9,424 nt of DNA, from contig CANHKH010000098.1 in assembly GCA_947460165.1 (NCBI GenBank), positions 1-9,424 on the forward strand, written 5' to 3'. Positions 5,900 through 9,424 of the stretch are shown here, piece after piece; the stretch's first letter is position 1, and the number at the start of each line of letters is the position of its first letter. Source of the DNA: Comamonadaceae bacterium (lineage in GTDB: Bacteria > Pseudomonadota > Gammaproteobacteria > Burkholderiales > Burkholderiaceae_C). A program made the translations under genes and the position numbers. A model generated the notes under the pieces. It was not told where the DNA came from. It did no database searches and saw only the letters and a program-made list of their open reading frames with translations.

Positions 5900-7426
5900 A
5901 TGCAAGAGTCATGGCGCGCCAAGCGCGGTTTTCTGTCAGGGTGGCTGGGTGGGTGGGCGTTGCTGCTCGCTCTGGGGGTCCAGGCCCAAACGGCCAACCC
6001 ACATACAAACCCCAGCCTGCCTCGCTCTGTGGCCCAGGCGCTGGCGCGGGCGCAGGTGCCAGCCAGCGCGGCGGCGCTGCTGGTGCTGGACTTGGAGCAC
6101 GGCCGCAGCCGGCTCAGCCACCGAGCGGCCGAGTTCATGAACCCGGCCTCGGTCACCAAGCTGGTGACCACGGCGGCCGCTCTGGAACTGCTGGGCCCCA
6201 AGCACACCTGGACCACCACCGTGCTGGCCGACGGCGCGCTGGACGGCCCAGTGCTCACCGGCGCCTTGGTGCTGCGCGGCGGGGGCGACCCCAAGCTGGT
6301 GGTCGAGCGGCTGCAGGCGCTGCTGGCGCAGGTGCAGGCCAGCGGCATACAGGCGGTGCGCGGCGACATCGTGCTCGACCGCAGCTTGTTTCGCCCGCCC
6401 GCCGTGCACCCGGGGGACTTTGATGGCGAGCCGCTCAAGCCCTACAACGTGCAGGCCGATGCGCTGCTGATCAACTTTCAAAGCCTGGTGATGACCTTCA
6501 CGCCCAATGCCGCCTTGCAGCGGGCGCGGGTCAGCACCGAGCCCGCCTTGGCGGGTGTGCAGGTCGATGCCAGCGTGCCGCTCTCGGGTGCGGCCTGCGG
6601 CGACTGGCGCGGCGAGCTCAAGGCCAGCTTGGACCAGCCCCTGCGCATTCAATTTGCAGGCACTTACCCGCTGGCCTGCGGCGAGCGGGTGTGGCCCACG
6701 GCCTACCCCGAGCCTGCCCGCTTTGCCGAGCGCGCCATTGAAGCGGCCTGGCGCGCCCAGGGTGGCCAGCTCACAGGCCGCGTGCGCTGGGCCACGGTGC
6801 CCGAGTCGGCGGCTTTGAACAGCCAGGGATCGCTCAGCGGCGCCAAGCCCCGCTTGAAGCTGGAAGCCCCGTCGTTGCCGCTGGCAGAGGTGGTGCACGA
6901 CATCAACAAGTTCTCCAACAACGTCATGGCCCAGCAGGTGTTCTACACCCTGGGTTTGCGCAGCACCGCGGCCGATGCACCGCCCGGCACGCTGGAAGCA
7001 GGCCGCGCCGTGGTGCTGGACTGGTGGCGCCAAGCCCTGCCCACCAGCGCCTTGCCGGTGCTGGGCAACGGCTCGGGCCTGAACCGTGGCGAGCGGCTCA
7101 CGGCCCAGTCTTTGGGGGCCTTGCTGCAGCGCATGGCCGCTGGCCCGCACGCGGCCGACTTGCTGGCCTCGTTGCCGGTGGCCGGTGTGGACGCCACCAT
7201 GCGCAGGCGCGCCATCGCCGTGGCCGGCCGGGCCTGGCTCAAGACCGGATCGCTGCGCGACGTCAGCGCCATTGCCGGCTACGCGCAGGGTGAGGCCGGC
7301 CAGCGCTACGCGGTGGTCGGCCTCATCAACCACCCGAATGCGGGGCCTGGCCGCGCTGCCCTGGACGCCTTGGTGCAGTGGGCCGTGCAGCTGGACTCGG
7401 CTGCTTTGCTCACGAAAAAACCATGA
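5900..7426 (+). CDS. dacB: D-alanyl-D-alanine carboxypeptidase/endopeptidase (PBP4, peptidase S13)
   Basis: The 508-residue protein is a periplasmic low-molecular-mass penicillin-binding protein that trims or opens peptidoglycan cross-links (DD-carboxypeptidase and DD-endopeptidase). A signal peptide is visible: a basic start (MQESWRAKRG), a hydrophobic core (about 11-27, WALLLALGV) and a likely cleavage after VQA at 29. All three active-site motifs are present: SVTK at 84-87 (nucleophile Ser84), SNN at 339-341 and KTG at 448-450 in WLKTGSLRDV. GNGSGLNR (389-396) is the S13 form of DGSGLSR. Between the first two motifs lies the long insert with domains II and III that defines PBP4. Cys233 and Cys260 could form a disulfide in the periplasm. 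It diverges from tsaB and overlaps the following SemiSWEET gene by four bases. Only a weak GGGGA stretch precedes the ATG. The length is typical and no defect is seen. Confidence 0.94.
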   Translation: MQESWRAKRGFLSGWLGGWALLLALGVQAQTANPHTNPSLPRSVAQALARAQVPASAAALLVLDLEHGRSRLSHRAAEFMNPASVTKLVTTAAALELLGPKHTWTTTVLADGALDGPVLTGALVLRGGGDPKLVVERLQALLAQVQASGIQAVRGDIVLDRSLFRPPAVHPGDFDGEPLKPYNVQADALLINFQSLVMTFTPNAALQRARVSTEPALAGVQVDASVPLSGAACGDWRGELKASLDQPLRIQFAGTYPLACGERVWPTAYPEPARFAERAIEAAWRAQGGQLTGRVRWATVPESAALNSQGSLSGAKPRLKLEAPSLPLAEVVHDINKFSNNVMAQQVFYTLGLRSTAADAPPGTLEAGRAVVLDWWRQALPTSALPVLGNGSGLNRGERLTAQSLGALLQRMAAGPHAADLLASLPVAGVDATMRRRAIAVAGRAWLKTGSLRDVSAIAGYAQGEAGQRYAVVGLINHPNAGPGRAALDALVQWAVQLDSAALLTKKP

Positions 7427-7746
7427 CCGGGTCCGACTTCATAGGCTACTGCGCCGCCGTGCTCACCACGGCAAGCTTTGTGCCCCAGGCTTGGCTGACC
7501 TTTCGCACGCGCAATGTGCAGGGCATCTCGCTGGTGATGTACAGCACCTTCACCCTGGGCGTGGCCCTGTGGCTGGGCTACGGCCTGGCCATGCGGGCCT
7601 GGCCTGTGGTGGCGGCCAACGCCGTCACGCTGGCGCTGGCCCTGTCTATTTTGGTCATGAAGCTGCGCTTTGGCGGCAGTCCACCGGTTGCCGCAGACGA
7701 GGCGGCGCTAAAGATGCCCGCGCCTTCTGACCCCAGCGCAAAGTGA
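7423..7746 (+). CDS. SemiSWEET (PQ-loop/MtN3) small sugar transporter
   Basis: This 107-residue protein has the single three-helix bundle of bacterial SemiSWEETs, which dimerise in the inner membrane and move sugars down a gradient. Helix 1 (about 5-24) contains the PQ motif at Pro21-Gln22 (SFVPQAW) followed by TFRTRNVQGISLVMY, a strongly conserved loop. Helix 2 (about 38-56) holds Trp50 (ALWLGYG). Helix 3 (about 60-80) holds Asn66 in AANAVTLALA. The Trp and Asn, 16 residues apart, match the pair lining the sugar pocket in solved SemiSWEETs. A hydrophilic tail of about 25 residues follows. The start ATG at 7423 overlaps the dacB stop (ATGA), and a longer in-frame extension into dacB is rejected because the family begins directly before helix 1. 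Substrate unknown. Confidence 0.88.
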   Translation: MTGSDFIGYCAAVLTTASFVPQAWLTFRTRNVQGISLVMYSTFTLGVALWLGYGLAMRAWPVVAANAVTLALALSILVMKLRFGGSPPVAADEAALKMPAPSDPSAK

Positions 7747-7764
7747 CACCCACACCCCTGTGTT

Positions 7765-7783
7765 ACCCGCTGGGCCGCAGGGT
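7765..7783 (+). terminator. Weak hairpin after the dacB-SemiSWEET operon
   Basis: ACCCGC (7765-7770) can pair with GC-A-GGGT (7777-7783, one bulged A) around a six-base loop, 18 bases after the SemiSWEET stop. It is followed by TGGTTAG rather than a clean U run, so it is at best a weak or leaky terminator. Confidence 0.25.
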
Positions 7784-7787
7784 TGGT

Positions 7788-7793
7788 TAGCAT
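7788..7793 (+). promoter_or_regulatory. Weak -10 candidate for the flavin oxidoreductase gene
   Basis: TAGCAT within GGTTAGCATTGG matches four of six consensus bases and would put the transcript start near 7800, just before the AAGGAG box. No good -35 is seen (TTACCC at 7763-7768 is 19 bases away). The same TTAGCAT string occurs at 2794-2800 before the EamA gene. Confidence 0.25.
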
Positions 7794-7802
7794 TGGCACC
7801 TT

Positions 7803-7808
7803 AAGGAG
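7803..7808 (+). promoter_or_regulatory. Strong ribosome binding site of the flavin oxidoreductase gene
   Basis: AAGGAG lies eight bases before the ATG at 7817. It is the best Shine-Dalgarno in the window and fixes that start. Confidence 0.85.
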
Positions 7809-7816
7809 CACCCGCC

Positions 7817-8818
7817 ATGACCCGTTTGTCCGTCTTGGACCTTTCGCCCATCACCGAAGGCAGCGATGCCTCGCAGTCCTTCAAAAATTCACTGAGCCTG
7901 GCCCAGCATGCCGAGCGCTGCGGCTTTCACCGCTACTGGCTGGCCGAGCACCACGGCATGCCTGGCATTGCCAGCGCCGCCACGGCGGTGCTGCTCTCGC
8001 ATGTGGGCAGCGGCACGCAGCGCATCCGCATTGGCGCGGGCGGCATCATGCTGCCCAACCATTCGCCGCTGGTGATTGCCGAGCAGTTTGGCACGCTGGA
8101 GTCGCTGTTCCCCGGGCGCGTGGACCTGGGGCTGGGCCGCGCGCCCGGCTCAGACATGCAAACCGCCCGCGCCCTGCGCCGCCACCTGCAGTCGGACGCC
8201 GACGAGTTCCCGCAAGACGTGCTTGAGCTCATGGACTATTTTTCAGACCAGCCGCGCCAGCCCGTGCGCGCTGTGCCTGGCCGAGGCCTGAATGTGCCCG
8301 TGTGGATTTTGGGCTCCAGCCTCTATGGCGCGCAGCTGGCGGCGGCGCTCGGGCTGCCTTTTGCCTTTGCCTCGCATTTCGCGCCCGGGCAAATGATGGA
8401 CGCCATTGCCATTTACCGCGAGCGCTTTCAGCCTTCAGCCCGGCTGGCGCGCCCCTATGTGACGCTGGGTTTCAACGTGTTCGCGGCCGACACCGAGGCC
8501 CAAGCTCACCGGGTGGCCACCTCGGCCCAACAGGCGTTTGTGAACCTGCGCAGCGGCCGCCCCGGCCGCCTGCCACCGCCGCGCGAGGGCTACTTGCAAC
8601 AGGTGGGGCTGCAAGAGCAGGCCATGCTGCGCCAATTGCTCTCGTGCGCGGCCATTGGCACGCTGGAGCAGGTGCGCGAGCAAATGCAGGCCTTCATTGA
8701 AGCCACAGGCGCTGACGAGTTGATGGTGGCCGGTCAAATTTACGACCACCAAGCCCGGCTGGATTCCTACGCCATCGCGGCCGAAGCCGGCCGCTCCCTG
8801 GAGGCTGTGCCCGCCTGA
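7817..8818 (+). CDS. LLM class flavin-dependent oxidoreductase (luciferase-like, group 1/YhbW-type)
   Basis: The 333-residue protein belongs to the bacterial luciferase-like (LLM) fold, a TIM barrel using reduced FMN or F420. The subgroup is the luciferase family oxidoreductase group 1 represented by E. coli YhbW. Its marks are LSVLDLSPI at the start (4-12), RYWLAEHHGMPGIAS (39-53), GAGGIMLPNHSPLVIAEQF (73-91) and PGRVDLGLGRAPGSD (99-113), followed by a TARALRR segment. The C-terminal third carries the GTLEQVREQMQAF segment common in LLM enzymes, which closes the barrel. No Rossmann nucleotide-binding motif is present, so the reduced flavin probably comes from a separate reductase or the cofactor stays bound. 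It has its own strong ribosome binding site and lies 70 bases after the SemiSWEET gene, so it is probably a separate unit. Physiological substrate is unknown for this subgroup. Confidence 0.92.
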   Translation: MTRLSVLDLSPITEGSDASQSFKNSLSLAQHAERCGFHRYWLAEHHGMPGIASAATAVLLSHVGSGTQRIRIGAGGIMLPNHSPLVIAEQFGTLESLFPGRVDLGLGRAPGSDMQTARALRRHLQSDADEFPQDVLELMDYFSDQPRQPVRAVPGRGLNVPVWILGSSLYGAQLAAALGLPFAFASHFAPGQMMDAIAIYRERFQPSARLARPYVTLGFNVFAADTEAQAHRVATSAQQAFVNLRSGRPGRLPPPREGYLQQVGLQEQAMLRQLLSCAAIGTLEQVREQMQAFIEATGADELMVAGQIYDHQARLDSYAIAAEAGRSLEAVPA

Positions 8819-8929
8819 GGCGCGTGTGCTGCATTCTTGTCTTCGTAGACAGCCTGCTGGCGATGCGTGCCGCTCATCGGTCGCAACCGCAGGCCAAGAA
8901 TCGCCGGCAGGCCAGTTCCTCTGCAGGGG

Positions 8930-8965
8930 AAAAGACAAGCCTGCCGTGCGTTGCAGCGGCTTGTC
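8930..8965 (-). terminator. Intrinsic terminator of the Sua5 gene (minus strand)
   Basis: GACAAGCC (8934-8941) and GGCTTGTC (8958-8965) form a perfect 8-base-pair stem, extended inside by TGC/GCA. Read on the minus strand the stem is followed by TTTT (8933-8930). It lies 33 bases past the Sua5 stop, the expected place for a terminator. In the plus direction there is no U run, but the hairpin could still slow transcription arriving from the flavin oxidoreductase gene. Confidence 0.6.
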
Positions 8966-8997
8966 CTGAATGACGCGCTCACCCCTGCCTCATGCCT

Positions 8998-9424
8998 TCA
9001 GGCTGCCGCGCGCTTCAAACGGTCTCGCACGCCTTCCCAGTCGGGGGTGTCGGGCGGCAGTTCCACCCACATCTGCTGCACGCCACGCGCGTCCAGCTCG
9101 CGCAGCGAGGCAAAAAGCGCTTGTGCAGCCGCCTCGCTTTGGCTGGGTTGGGCCAGCCAGTACACGCCTGCGCCCAGTTCTGCCGGTCGCTGGCGGCACC
9201 ACAAGCCCAGGTTGCTGGCGTGCACGCCCAGGGCAGCCAAGCGTTGCTCTATCTCGCTGGCGTCCATCAGCCTGAGCTTGGCCCGGGGCGCGTAGTGCGA
9301 GGCCAGCGTGCCGGAGGCGCGGGGCGCAGCGGGCGCCTCTTGGGCCATGGACTCTGGCGTGCGCAGGGGCTGGCCGCAGGCGTGCTCGATGTGCGCGCGA
9401 GTGATGCTGCCGGGCCTGAGCAGC
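8998..9424 (-). CDS. L-threonylcarbamoyladenylate synthase, Sua5 type, C-terminal part (5' end outside window)
   Basis: The frame is open from the right edge down to the TGA at 9000-8998, giving 141 residues of a gene that starts beyond 9424. Sua5/TsaC makes threonylcarbamoyl-AMP from threonine, bicarbonate and ATP, the first step of tRNA t6A37 synthesis. The visible part begins LLRPGSITRAHIEHACGQPL, the end of the YrdC catalytic domain. It continues to SGTLASHYAPRAKLRLM, the linker and start of the Sua5 domain present only in the long (Sua5) form of the enzyme; the HYAP motif is diagnostic. The remaining residues, with VYWLAQPSQSEAAAQALFAS and GVQQMWVELPPD, are the Sua5 domain itself. An internal ATG at 9348 is not a real start because conserved sequence continues upstream. 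It converges on the flavin oxidoreductase gene and ends before a terminator hairpin. The pathway partner TsaB is about 3.2 kb away. Confidence 0.88.
   Translation of the reverse strand, partial: LLRPGSITRAHIEHACGQPLRTPESMAQEAPAAPRASGTLASHYAPRAKLRLMDASEIEQRLAALGVHASNLGLWCRQRPAELGAGVYWLAQPSQSEAAAQALFASLRELDARGVQQMWVELPPDTPDWEGVRDRLKRAAA

Noticed and set aside
5788..6140. Plus-strand frame starting GTGGCAAAAAAA at 5793 after an AGGAGG-like string
   Set aside because: The GAGGAGG string comes from the antisense of the tsaB start region, and the frame runs into dacB out of frame without any domain.
5902..6438. Upstream extension of the tsaB open frame into dacB
   Set aside because: It is antisense to the dacB coding region with Ser/Ala/Pro-rich shadow composition and no resemblance to TsaB.
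5936..7333. 465-residue minus-strand open frame opposite dacB
   Set aside because: The plus strand carries all PBP4 active-site motifs; the antisense frame is low-information His/Gly/Gln-rich sequence.
8767..8982. 71-residue minus-strand open frame between the flavin oxidoreductase and Sua5 genes
   Set aside because: No recognisable family; it overlaps the flavin oxidoreductase 3' end and the terminator hairpin.
1..9424. CRISPR array, insertion sequence ends, tRNA or rRNA genes
   Set aside because: No regularly spaced direct repeats, transposase motifs, cloverleaf-like segments or rRNA signatures were seen by reading.

Overview
The window looks like chromosomal DNA of a high-GC betaproteobacterium. 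The gene content and protein style fit Burkholderiales, most likely Comamonadaceae (inference from recognisable protein families, the tsaB-rimI-uracil-DNA-glycosylase-like order and the codon choice; genus not determinable). Coding density is high, with short overlaps between genes of the same operon. I see no rRNA, tRNA, CRISPR array, complete insertion sequence or prophage gene.

Left part (1-2247, + strand) is a three-gene catabolic block: the last 59 codons of an SCP-x-type thiolase, an NAD(H)-type short-chain dehydrogenase and a class III (CaiB/BaiF) CoA-transferase. A CoA-transferase activates an acid, a dehydrogenase oxidises a hydroxy group, and a thiolase cleaves the 3-ketoacyl-CoA, so the set reads as a beta-oxidation-like route for an organic acid that cannot be named from the sequence. 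Sampled stretches here are less GC-rich and use more A/T-ending codons than the right part of the window.

Between 2248 and 2827 there is no intact gene. Its first half carries a frameshifted remnant of a HigA-like antitoxin with no toxin partner; the second half holds only small inverted repeats and short broken reading frames. This scar separates the catabolic block from what looks like core genome.

The core part begins with a DMT/EamA exporter (2828-3718, +), which converges on a leftward operon tsaB - rimI - degenerate uracil-DNA-glycosylase-like gene (5784 down to 3741, -). Diverging from tsaB is dacB (PBP4) followed by a SemiSWEET gene with a 4-base overlap (5900-7746, +). Then come a luciferase-like flavin oxidoreductase with a strong ribosome binding site (7817-8818, +) and, converging on it, the C-terminal part of a Sua5-type threonylcarbamoyl-AMP synthase (8998 to the window edge, -). 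TsaB and Sua5 act in the same pathway, tRNA t6A37 synthesis, and RimI is a ribosomal-protein acetyltransferase, so much of the minus strand concerns the translation apparatus.

I did not find a clear undescribed multi-gene system. The points most worth a second look are the glycosylase-like protein, which has lost its Fe-S cysteines and catalytic motifs yet remains open and coupled to rimI; the antitoxin remnant; the ambiguous tsaB start with its A9 homopolymer; and the dacB-SemiSWEET coupling.
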